Shown: in pieces, positions 8,333-15,340 of the stretch
Layout: every line of letters starts with the position of its first letter
Position numbering within the stretch: position 1 is the stretch's first letter
From: Bacillota bacterium
GTDB taxonomy: Bacteria > Bacillota > Sulfobacillia > JAJZYS01 > JAJZLH01
Direction: 5' to 3'
Assembly: GCA_021803575.1 (NCBI GenBank)
Contig: JAJZLH010000074.1
Span: 1-48,274 of the forward strand
Length of the DNA: 48,274 nucleotides
Notes under the pieces: model-generated
Databases searched by the model: none
The model's input: only the letters and a program-made list of their open reading frames with translations
What the model was told of the DNA's origin: nothing
Made by a program: the position numbers and the translations under genes

Positions 8333-8392
8333 AGCCGTAGCCCCTATCCGGCAGCCCGGGAGCCGTGCCTAGATCCTTTAACTGCCATATTA

Positions 8393-8407
8393 CACCAATC
8401 ATTGGTG
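8393..8407. promoter_or_regulatory. Perfect palindrome upstream of the split gene
   Basis: CACCAAT-C-ATTGGTG is a perfect 15-base palindrome in an AT-richer intergenic stretch, about 60 bases before the ATG of the minus-strand frameshifted gene. It has the size of an operator half-site pair; the regulator is unknown. Confidence 0.45.
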
Positions 8408-8596
8408 AGATGCCACGAGATTACGGAAGATGTATCCAGACCAGGCCCCGCCCCCGCTTTCCGCCAGCTGACCCCCAAAAACCGCAGCTGATGGAGCGAA
8501 GACCTGTACGAGGTGAATGGGTGGCGGGCGGAGGTGCCCCTCGCTGGCACGGCTGCCCACCAAGGCGCCGAGGATGTCCGGAGGGAGTGGTTCTCA

Positions 8597-9181
8597 GTGT
8601 GGACGAAGGTCGCGGCCTCCTTGGCCGGGGCGAGTCTCCTGGTGCTGCCTGCAGTCGGTGGTCACGGTGCGGTATCCGCCGCTGACGGCGGCGGTGCGGC
8701 ATCCATCACGGTATCGGCGCCTCCCGCCAACATCTCGGCCTCCCAGGCTGGCCAGGACGCCGTGCACTCGCTGGGAGCTGGTACGGTTGAGGGCGTGACG
8801 AGCGCAGTGAGCGGTAGTCAGGCCGTCTATCAGGTCGAGGTGCTGGATCAGGGTCTTTTCTGGACGGTCACCGTGGACATGGCGGGCAACGTGCTGGACG
8901 AGGTGGTGGACAACCCGGCTGGCGCAAGTTCGTCAGGGACGACGGGGAGTGCCTCCGTCACAGCCACCACCCAGCCGACAGCCCAGGTGTCAGGGGATCA
9001 GAGTGAGAACGAGAGCGAACAGCCCGAGGTCAACTCAGAGGCGGAGGGTTCGGACTCTCAGCAGGTGGGCAGCCAAGATCAGGCGGACAACTCAAGTCAG
9101 CTTTCTGCCGGAGCCAGCCTGCAGACTGGCGGCTCTGGCGGCCAGCCGGACGGCGGTAACAGCAGCTCCGGCGACAACTGA
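8597..9181 (+). CDS. Secreted PepSY-domain protein with acidic low-complexity tail
   Basis: The GTG at 8597 is chosen because GGAGGGAG lies nine bases upstream and a normal signal peptide follows (MWTKVAASLAGASLLVLPAV, cleavage near AVSA-ADG). The 194-residue product then has one PepSY-like unit (ISASQAGQDAVHSL...VYQVEVLD..LFWTVTVDMAGNVLDEV), a fold linked to protease inhibition or modulation outside the cell. The last 85 or so residues are rich in Ser, Gln, Glu, Asp, Gly and Asn, probably disordered. No anchor or sorting signal is seen, so the protein is likely released. Confidence 0.78.
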   Translation: MWTKVAASLAGASLLVLPAVGGHGAVSAADGGGAASITVSAPPANISASQAGQDAVHSLGAGTVEGVTSAVSGSQAVYQVEVLDQGLFWTVTVDMAGNVLDEVVDNPAGASSSGTTGSASVTATTQPTAQVSGDQSENESEQPEVNSEAEGSDSQQVGSQDQADNSSQLSAGASLQTGGSGGQPDGGNSSSGDN

Positions 9182-9303
9182 GAGCGGCGAGCCGAGCGCA
9201 GAGTGACTTCGGCGGGAGAAGGGGCGCCAGCCGAGTGCCCTTTCGCTCTCCCCGTCGGCAGCGAAAAAGTTTTGGTCCGAGATGCGGATTCCCGAGTGAT
9301 CTG

Positions 9304-9312
9304 TGGTATACT
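9304..9312 (+). promoter_or_regulatory. Extended -10 promoter of the RRM gene
   Basis: TG-G-TATACT is an extended -10 element without a convincing -35 box. It would give a 5' leader of about 60 bases before the GTG at 9380, long for such a small gene. Confidence 0.5.
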
Positions 9313-9379
9313 GCCACTCGTGCATGTGAGATTCGGATCCGTCCAGCTCCCATGCAACATCTGTGTGGGAGTGTGAGTT

Positions 9380-9664
9380 GTGACCAAGACCCTGTTTGTC
9401 GGCAACCTGCCGTGGAATGTCGAGAGTTCCGAGTTGCTCCAGGTCTTCACCGAGCATGGCGGCGCTGAGGTCATCTCAGCCCGTGTCATCACCGATCGCG
9501 AGACCGGTCGTTCACGGGGCTTCGGCTTCGTCGAAGTTCCGGCCGACAAGGCTGAGGCTGTGATTGAGGCCATGAACAACGCCCAGTTGTCAGGCCGCAC
9601 GATCGTGGTCAACGAGGCCAAGGCTCGTGAGCCGATGGACCGTAACGGAAGAGGTCGTAACTGA
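9380..9664 (+). CDS. RRM-type RNA-binding protein
   Basis: The 94-residue protein is a single RNA recognition motif with RNP2 (LFVGNL, residues 5-10) and RNP1 (RGFGFVEV, 46-53), followed by a short Arg/Gly-rich tail (MDRNGRGRN). It starts at GTG with GGGAG eight bases upstream. Such stand-alone RRM proteins occur in cyanobacteria and various other bacteria, where some respond to cold; here that is inference. It has its own extended -10 promoter and a strong terminator 22 bases after the stop, so it is a single-gene unit. Confidence 0.92.
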   Translation: MTKTLFVGNLPWNVESSELLQVFTEHGGAEVISARVITDRETGRSRGFGFVEVPADKAEAVIEAMNNAQLSGRTIVVNEAKAREPMDRNGRGRN

Positions 9665-9686
9665 TCGTCTGACATTCAGTCCTCAG

Positions 9687-9714
9687 GAAGGGCTCGGGGA
9701 AACCCGAGCCCTTC
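9687..9714 (+). terminator. Terminator of the RRM gene
   Basis: A perfect 12-pair stem, GAAGGGCTCGGG with CCCGAGCCCTTC, closes a four-base GAAA loop. No long T run follows on the plus strand. It also faces the end of the minus-strand EVE gene and may act both ways. Confidence 0.75.
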
Positions 9715-9785
9715 TGCTATGTCCGGGCCGATCTGGCCCTGGGGCCTGAGGTGACGGGCCGGACGCGTTCCGCCCAGGGGAGCAC

Positions 9786-10193
9786 TCAGCTTCCCGCCAA
9801 GAGGTGCAGTCGCTGCCAGATCTGATCGGACACTGGCATCACCGATAGCCGGCTCTGGCGAATCAGCTCCCAGGCGGCGAAGGCAGGATCCGCCTTGATC
9901 GTGCTGAGCGATATGGGGCGGGGAAGACGATAGGCCGGACAGACGTCCACCAGCTGGATGCGGGGATCGTCCTGGCCCGGCTCGGGATAGGGGTCGCTCA
10001 CCACCCGGCAGACCCCCACCACCTGGCGCTCAGTCCCGGTGTGGTAGAAGAGGCAGAGATCGCCCACCCGCATGCGCGCCATGTGGTGGAGCGCCGTCCA
10101 GTTGCGCACGCCGTCCCAGCGGTCCTGGCCGCGGGCCACCAGGTCGTCGTAGCTGAAGACCCCAGGCTCAGTCTTGAGCAGCCAGTATGCCAC
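9786..10193 (-). CDS. EVE (PUA-like) domain protein
   Basis: The 135-residue protein is a single EVE domain: MAYWLLKTEP at the N-terminus, YDDLVARGQDRWDGVRNWTA, MRVGDLCLFYHTG, VVGVCRVVSDPYPE and a C-terminal ELIRQSRLSVMPVSDQIW. EVE domains are PUA-fold modules that bind modified bases such as methylcytosine in DNA or RNA. The start is GTG with GGAGG nine bases upstream, right after the stop of the MoaD-like gene. It is the last gene of a three-gene set with a beta-propeller protein and a MoaD-like protein. Confidence 0.9.
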   Translation of the reverse strand: MAYWLLKTEPGVFSYDDLVARGQDRWDGVRNWTALHHMARMRVGDLCLFYHTGTERQVVGVCRVVSDPYPEPGQDDPRIQLVDVCPAYRLPRPISLSTIKADPAFAAWELIRQSRLSVMPVSDQIWQRLHLLAGS

Positions 10194-10214
10194 CGGTCAG
10201 AGCCTCCTCACCGA

Positions 10215-10514
10215 TCAGCTGGCCGGCCGGGCTCTGTCGCCACCGCCGGAGACGGCCCGGATCACCCACACGTCCTCGCCGTCGGAGAGAGGGAGCCTGG
10301 GGCCATCCTCGCCCCTGGCCAGGGCCTGGGGCAAGAAGATGTTGAGGTGGGGGCGAATCGCCCCGTCGGCCGAGGTGAGCCGGCTGCCGAGTCCGGGGTA
10401 GGTCCGGTCCAGGCTGGTCAGCAGGTCGCCCAGGGTGGGTGCGGCAGGGAGCTGGAGCGGGTTTTGGAATCCGAAGGCGGCGGCCAGGTCATCGGGCAGG
10501 TGCACCGTGATCAC
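10215..10514 (-). CDS. MoaD/ThiS-like ubiquitin-fold protein
   Basis: The start is the GTG that overlaps the stop of the propeller gene as GTGA, giving 99 residues; the longer frame upstream is inside that gene. The sequence has the beta-grasp pattern of sulfur carriers: VITVHLPDDLAAAF, LPAAPTLGDLLTSLDRTYPG, RPHLNIFLP and LPLSDGEDVWVIRAVSGGG. MoaD and ThiS end in Gly-Gly; here glycines occur in SGGG but eight residues (DRARPAS and stop context) follow, so activation would need trimming. No MoaE, MoeB or thiamine genes flank it. Coupled translation with the propeller protein suggests a shared function. Confidence 0.82.
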   Translation of the reverse strand: MITVHLPDDLAAAFGFQNPLQLPAAPTLGDLLTSLDRTYPGLGSRLTSADGAIRPHLNIFLPQALARGEDGPRLPLSDGEDVWVIRAVSGGGDRARPAS

Positions 10515-11587
10515 GGGGCGTACGCCACCGCCACCGAGTGGATGCGCGGCAGGTGGTCGGCCACCACCTGCCACCTCTCGCCCTCGTCGGCGGAGGCGAA
10601 GAGGCTGCCGGAGGTGGTGCCCAGGTAGAGGCCGAGCGGGTCGTGGGCGTCGGCCCGAAAGCCGTCGCGCAGGACGCCTGTGAACACGTGGGCGGGCAGG
10701 CCCTGCTGGAGAGCCCGCCAGGTCTTGCCGGCGTCGTCCGTGCGGTGCACGGCCAGCTGCAAAGCCGGCGGCAGCCGGCCCTCTCCTAGCGGGATGACAT
10801 AGGCGGTGTCAGGGCGCCGGGGATGGGCTAGCACCGGGAACCCGAAGTCGGAGGGCAGGCCCTGACCGATGTCGATCCAGCTGTCCCCGCCGTCGTCGGA
10901 GCGGTAGACGCCGCCGTGGTTTTGCAGGTAGAGGCGATCCGGGGCTGCAGCCAGGGAGAACTTGTGCACGCACTGGCCGACTTCCGGGAAGCGCTGATCC
11001 TCGGGCATAAAGTCGCAGCGGATGCCTTGGTTCTTGGGTTCCCAGCTGTTCCCGCCGTCATCTGTCCGGTAGAGGCCGCCGGTGGAGCAGGCGAAGAACA
11101 TGCGGCCGGGCCGGTGGGGATCCATGGCCAGTGTGTGCATGCACTTGCCGCCGAAGCCGGAGGCCCACTGCTCGTGCGTGGGATGGCTTCGGATGCCATC
11201 CACCTCCTGCCAGCTGTCGCCGCCGTCAAGCGACCGGAAGAGACCGCTCGCCTCCACGCCGGCGTAGAGCAGATCCGGCTGGTCGGCGGGGCCGGGCAGG
11301 ATGGACCAGACCCGGAGGACTTCCTCCGGGTCACCGGGCGCGTACGAGAGGTCGCAGCCGCCCTGATCCCAGGTGGCTCCCAGGTCATGCGAGCGGCGGA
11401 TGGACGGCCCGTAGAAGATGTCGTTGACGCCGGCCAGCAGGCTGCCGCTGCGCGGGTCCTGCACCGCCGCGTAGATCGGTGCGCCCAGGAAGTCGGGCCC
11501 CTCCTCCTGCCAGGAGTGCCGGTCTCTGGAGCGAAAACGGAACAAGCCCTTGGCGGTGCCGACCAACAGGACCACATCCTGAGCCAC
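10511..11587 (-). CDS. Asp-box (BNR) beta-propeller protein, sialidase-like
   Basis: The GTG at 11587 is preferred over the longer frame: GGGAGG lies seven bases upstream and the product begins MAQDVVLLVGTAKGLFRF, as in family members. The 358 residues form a propeller with at least six Asp-box turns of the type S/T-x-D-x-G-x-S/T-W, for instance RSLDGGDSW, RTDDGGNSW, RSDDGGDSW and RTDDAGKTW. No signal peptide is present, so it is probably cytoplasmic, and the catalytic arginine triad of true sialidases is not evident. It overlaps a MoaD-like gene by four bases; that pairing points to a role other than sugar hydrolysis. Confidence 0.85.
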   Translation of the reverse strand: MAQDVVLLVGTAKGLFRFRSRDRHSWQEEGPDFLGAPIYAAVQDPRSGSLLAGVNDIFYGPSIRRSHDLGATWDQGGCDLSYAPGDPEEVLRVWSILPGPADQPDLLYAGVEASGLFRSLDGGDSWQEVDGIRSHPTHEQWASGFGGKCMHTLAMDPHRPGRMFFACSTGGLYRTDDGGNSWEPKNQGIRCDFMPEDQRFPEVGQCVHKFSLAAAPDRLYLQNHGGVYRSDDGGDSWIDIGQGLPSDFGFPVLAHPRRPDTAYVIPLGEGRLPPALQLAVHRTDDAGKTWRALQQGLPAHVFTGVLRDGFRADAHDPLGLYLGTTSGSLFASADEGERWQVVADHLPRIHSVAVAYAP

Positions 11588-11713
11588 GGCGAGACCTCCC
11601 TGAGCAGTGCCGGCGGATGATTCAGGAGCCATCACGAATCGACACCTGCCTGGCGTTCGCCGCCTCGCTCCGCACCCCTGCCGGAGGGGATCCCCATGGA
11701 AGGGAGCCGACCG

Positions 11714-12925
11714 ATGCGTGAGTTCACGCGAGAGGTGGCGCGCCGCTACCTTCTCGGCAGCCAGGGCCTGTGGCCGGGAAAGCGTTGGCGGGGGAAGGGG
11801 GGCGCCGCCCAGGCCCTGGAGGCGCTTGGTGCGGTGCAGATGGACCCGGTCTCACTGATCCATCGCAGCCACGACCTGGTGCTGTTGAGCCGGGTCGAAG
11901 GCTACCAGCCAGAGCACCTGGATCAGCTGCTCTACACCGACCGCCGTTTCTTTGACTACGGCGGCCACCTCGACATGTATCCGATGGCAGAACTCCCGTA
12001 CTGGCGCCAGCACATGGCTCGCCGGGGCCAGCAGCTTAGGGCAGAGGGCTGGCTGGACGACCACCAGGCCGTCATCGACCGGGTGCTGAACGAGATCACG
12101 GAGAGGGGCCCGCTGTTCAGCCGCGAGCTGATTGGCAGCCGCCAGGTGGACAGCTACCGTGGCAGGAAGGACTCGGGCGTGGCGCTCTACTTCCTGTGGC
12201 TGACCGGCGTGACCATGACCCACTCGCGAAAAGGCTTCGAGCGGAGATACGACCTGAGAGGGCGCGTCGCTCCGGAGAATCTCGGCTGGCAGGCAGACGA
12301 GGCAGCCGTGAACGCCTGGTCCGAGGCGGCGGCGCTCCACAGGGCAGGCCTTTGCACGGCGGTGGGCTGGGCCCAGGGTGTCCGCTATCGGCGGCTGGGG
12401 GACAGCTGGCCGGCGGCCGAGCGGGTACGGGCGGTCGGGCGGCTGGTCAGGTGCGGCGCGGCGGCCGAGATCCGGCTGACGGGCCTGCCGGGCAGCTTCC
12501 TGGTGCCCGGAGAAGCCTTACCCCAGCTCGAGGAGCTGGCCAGAGGCGGCCTGCCGGCCGAGTGGACACCATTGCCTGGCCAGGCAACCCGGGTCATGAC
12601 CTTTCTCTCTCCGCTGGACAACCTGGTGCATGACCGCCGGCGCACGCTCCATCTGTTCGACTTCGACTACCTCTGGGAGATCTACACCAAGGCCGAGCGG
12701 CGACGGTATGGGCCCTACACCTTGCCGATCCTGTACGGTGACCGGCTGGTCGGCCGCATCGACCTGCGCCTCGACCGCTCGAAGCGGCGGCTGGAAGTGA
12801 ACGGCGTGTGGTGGGAGAACCAAAAGGAAGCCACAGGGAAGCGATTCCAGGCAGCCTTCGGCGAGTGCCTTGAGGCCTTTGCGGCGGCCCACGGGGCAAG
12901 GGACGTCGGCCCCGCCGGCGTCTAG
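11714..12925 (+). CDS. YcaQ/AlkZ-family DNA glycosylase
   Basis: This 403-residue HTH_42 family protein starts at ATG with GAAGGGAG upstream; an earlier in-frame start at 11696 lacks a ribosome site. Residues 42-44 read QMD, the QxD motif typical of the YcaQ branch that unhooks DNA interstrand crosslinks, as opposed to QxQ in AlkZ. Other conserved parts are RSHDLVLLSRV, FLSPLDNLVHDRRRTLHLFD and the YVP-like GPYTLPILYGDRLVGRIDLR. It likely removes bulky alkylated bases or crosslinks from natural products. It is divergent from the propeller operon; the 126 bases between carry no clear promoter. Confidence 0.88.
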   Translation: MREFTREVARRYLLGSQGLWPGKRWRGKGGAAQALEALGAVQMDPVSLIHRSHDLVLLSRVEGYQPEHLDQLLYTDRRFFDYGGHLDMYPMAELPYWRQHMARRGQQLRAEGWLDDHQAVIDRVLNEITERGPLFSRELIGSRQVDSYRGRKDSGVALYFLWLTGVTMTHSRKGFERRYDLRGRVAPENLGWQADEAAVNAWSEAAALHRAGLCTAVGWAQGVRYRRLGDSWPAAERVRAVGRLVRCGAAAEIRLTGLPGSFLVPGEALPQLEELARGGLPAEWTPLPGQATRVMTFLSPLDNLVHDRRRTLHLFDFDYLWEIYTKAERRRYGPYTLPILYGDRLVGRIDLRLDRSKRRLEVNGVWWENQKEATGKRFQAAFGECLEAFAAAHGARDVGPAGV

Positions 12926-13015
12926 GCGGCCGCGGCGTCCCACCCGGCGCCGGTCGGGCGCACCGGTGGCGCGGCAGGTGACGTGGTCGGCAGTCCGGCA
13001 CGGGCCTGCGTTTGG

Positions 13016-13024
13016 TGTTATAAT
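13016..13024 (+). promoter_or_regulatory. Extended -10 promoter of the DUF2892 gene
   Basis: TG-T-TATAAT is a perfect extended -10. It stands 31 bases before the GTG start at 13056. No -35 hexamer is visible at the usual distance. Confidence 0.65.
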
Positions 13025-13055
13025 ATTGGCAGTTGCGGAAAAAGAAGGGATCTCA

Positions 13056-13253
13056 GTGACCAAGAACATGAGTTCCGCCGACCGGGCGATTCGCCTCTTG
13101 CTGGGCGTGCTGGCCGTCATCATCGGCCTGAACGAAGGCGGGCCGCTGGCGCTGGTGCTCTACATCGTCGCCGCCTTCCTGCTGTTCACCGCCATCACCT
13201 CAGGCTGCCCGATCTACCGCCAGCTCCACATCAACACCAGCAAGCGCCGCTAG
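13056..13253 (+). CDS. DUF2892 (YgaP-type) small membrane protein
   Basis: The GTG at 13056 with AAGGGA six bases upstream gives 65 residues, matching the family. After NMSSADRAIRLLLG come two hydrophobic helices (LLLGVLAVIIGL and LALVLYIVAAFLLFTAITSG), then the conserved SGCPIYRQL motif with a single Cys. The function is unknown; relatives form the membrane part of rhodanese YgaP. No rhodanese domain is nearby. It is a single-gene unit with its own extended -10 and terminator. Confidence 0.88.
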   Translation: MTKNMSSADRAIRLLLGVLAVIIGLNEGGPLALVLYIVAAFLLFTAITSGCPIYRQLHINTSKRR

Positions 13254-13274
13254 CTTCATGACGCCGATCCGCTC

Positions 13275-13306
13275 AGCCACCCTCCTGCCGCTGGAGGGTG
13301 GCTTTG
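13275..13306 (+). terminator. Terminator after the DUF2892 gene
   Basis: Arms AGCCACCCTCC (13275-13285) and GGAGGGTGGCT (13293-13303) form an 11-pair stem with a seven-base loop, followed by TTTG. Confidence 0.85.
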
Positions 13307-13384
13307 CGCTGTCGCCGAGCGGCCAGGAGGGCGGGTGCCTACTGCGAATATGTGCAGATGAAGAGCCAAGAAGGAGACACCGCC

Positions 13385-15340
13385 ATGGCAGAGCGCCGCA
13401 TCCAACCCTACGGCACCTGGGCCTCGCCGATCACCGCCGCGCTTCTGGTGGAGAGGACACGGGGAGTCAGCGAGCTGCAGCTGGACGGGGAGGACGTCTA
13501 CTGGCTGGAGGCCCGGCCCAGCGAGGGCGGGCGGATGGTGGTGGTGCAGCGCGACCGGGCTGGGGTGCTCCACGACCGCACACCAGAGGGGATGAACGCC
13601 CGCACCCGCGTCCACGAGTACGGCGGTGCCTCCTACGGCGTCTACCAAGGCGTGGTCTACTTTTCCAACTTCGCTGATAACCGTCTCTACCAGCTGGCAC
13701 CAGGCGGCGAGCCAGTGGCCGTCAGCGCCGAGGCACCGATGCGCTATGCCAATCCCGTGCTTGACGGGCAGCGCCAGCGCCTGATCGCCATCCGGGAGGA
13801 CCACACGGTGGACCGGCCGTCCGATGTGGTGAACACCCTGGTGGCGATCGACCTCGCAGCCGGTCACCGCCAGGTGGTGCTGGCCTCCGGCCACGACTTC
13901 TACGCCTGGCCCAGGCTCAGCCCGGATGGGCGCCAGCTGGCCTGGTTGTGCTGGGACCACCCGAACATGCCCTGGGACGGCACCGAGCTGTGGGTGGCCG
14001 ACGTGGCGGCGGACGGCTCCCTCTCCGCCCAGCGGCAGGTCGCTGGCGGCAGCCAGGAGTCGATCGCCCAGCCCAGCTGGAGCCCCAGCGGCCAGCTCCA
14101 CTTCATCTCCGACCGCACCGGCTGGTGGAACCTCTACCGGGCGGAGGCCACAGGCGCCGTCCCCCTCCTGCCGCTGGCGGCGGAGTTCTCGGGGCCGCAG
14201 TGGTCGTGCGAGATGTCGACGTACGCCTTTCTGGCCGGGGGGCGGATCCTGGCCATCTACCAGGCGGACGGACGCGCCCACCTCGTGGTCATCAAGCCCG
14301 ACGGGACGAGCCGAGAGGTGGCCCAGCCGTACGCCGCGCTGGCGTCCTTGAAGGTGAGGGGCCAGGTCGCTGTGATGCTCGCCGCCTCCGCCCAGGAGCC
14401 GCCGGCAGTGGTGCGCTGGGACGAGGAGAGCGGCCGCTTCGAGCGGCTCTGGGAGACGATGGCGCTTGACATCGACCGGGCCTTTCTGTCGGTGCCAGAG
14501 GCCATCACCTTCCCAACTACGGGCGGCGAGAGCGCGCACGCCTTCTACTATCCGCCGACCAACCCTGACTTCAGGGCGCCAGCGGGAGAGCGGCCGCCCT
14601 TGCTCACCTTCATCCACGGCGGCCCCACCTCAGCCACCTCTCCCGTCCTCGACCTCGCCATCCAGTTCTGGACCAGCCGCGGCTTCGCCGTGGTCAACGT
14701 CAACTACCGCGGCAGCACCGGCTTCGGCCGCGCCTACCGCCGCCGCCTGATCGGTCAGTGGGGCGTGGCGGATGTGGACGACTGCGTCAGCGCGGCCCGC
14801 TACCTGGTGGCCAAGGGCCTGGCGGACCCAAAGCGGCTCGCCATCCGCGGCGGCAGCGCCGGGGGGTACACCACCCTGGCCGCCCTCACCTTCCGCGATG
14901 TGTTCCGGGCGGGCGCCAGCTATTTCGGGGTGAGCGACATCACCGCCCTGGCCAAGGAGACGCACAAGTTTGAGTCGCGCTACATGGACAGCCTGGTCGG
15001 CCCCTACCCCGCCGCCGAGGAGATCTACCGCGCCCGCTCGCCGGTCCACTTCGCCAGCCGCCTCACCCGGCCGGTCATCTTCTTCCAGGGCGAGGACGAC
15101 AAGATCGTGCTGCCCAACCAGGCCGAAGGGATGGTGGCCGAGCTGCAAAGGGGCGGCGTGCCGGTCGCCTACATCAGCTTCCCGGGCGAGGGGCACGGCT
15201 TTCGGCGGGCCGAGTCGAACCTCAGGGCCCTATCGGCTGAGCTCTACTTCTACGGTCAGGTGTTCGGCTTTGAGCCAGCCGATCGGCTGGAGCCGGTGGA
15301 GATTCACAACCGGGATCGGCTCAGGGAGCCGAAGAGCTGA
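13385..15340 (+). CDS. S9 family prolyl oligopeptidase-like peptidase
   Basis: The ATG at 13385, with AAGGAG eight bases upstream, gives 651 residues; the longer open frame lies across the preceding terminator. Residues about 30-370 form an N-terminal beta-propeller (repeats such as PSWSPSGQLHFISDRTG), and the C-terminal third is an alpha/beta hydrolase: HGGPTSAT, NYRGSTGFGRAYR, GGSAGG with catalytic Ser491, EDDKIVLPNQ with Asp, and GEGHGF with His. This is the acylaminoacyl-peptidase / dipeptidyl-peptidase group. There is no signal peptide, so it cuts short peptides in the cytoplasm. Its 3' end overlaps the convergent cytX by 20 bases. Confidence 0.93.
   Translation: MAERRIQPYGTWASPITAALLVERTRGVSELQLDGEDVYWLEARPSEGGRMVVVQRDRAGVLHDRTPEGMNARTRVHEYGGASYGVYQGVVYFSNFADNRLYQLAPGGEPVAVSAEAPMRYANPVLDGQRQRLIAIREDHTVDRPSDVVNTLVAIDLAAGHRQVVLASGHDFYAWPRLSPDGRQLAWLCWDHPNMPWDGTELWVADVAADGSLSAQRQVAGGSQESIAQPSWSPSGQLHFISDRTGWWNLYRAEATGAVPLLPLAAEFSGPQWSCEMSTYAFLAGGRILAIYQADGRAHLVVIKPDGTSREVAQPYAALASLKVRGQVAVMLAASAQEPPAVVRWDEESGRFERLWETMALDIDRAFLSVPEAITFPTTGGESAHAFYYPPTNPDFRAPAGERPPLLTFIHGGPTSATSPVLDLAIQFWTSRGFAVVNVNYRGSTGFGRAYRRRLIGQWGVADVDDCVSAARYLVAKGLADPKRLAIRGGSAGGYTTLAALTFRDVFRAGASYFGVSDITALAKETHKFESRYMDSLVGPYPAAEEIYRARSPVHFASRLTRPVIFFQGEDDKIVLPNQAEGMVAELQRGGVPVAYISFPGEGHGFRRAESNLRALSAELYFYGQVFGFEPADRLEPVEIHNRDRLREPKS

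Noticed and set aside
13256-14617. 453-residue minus-strand open frame opposite the S9 peptidase
   Set aside because: The plus strand carries intact peptidase motifs here; the frame is rich in Arg, Gly and His as expected of a shadow.
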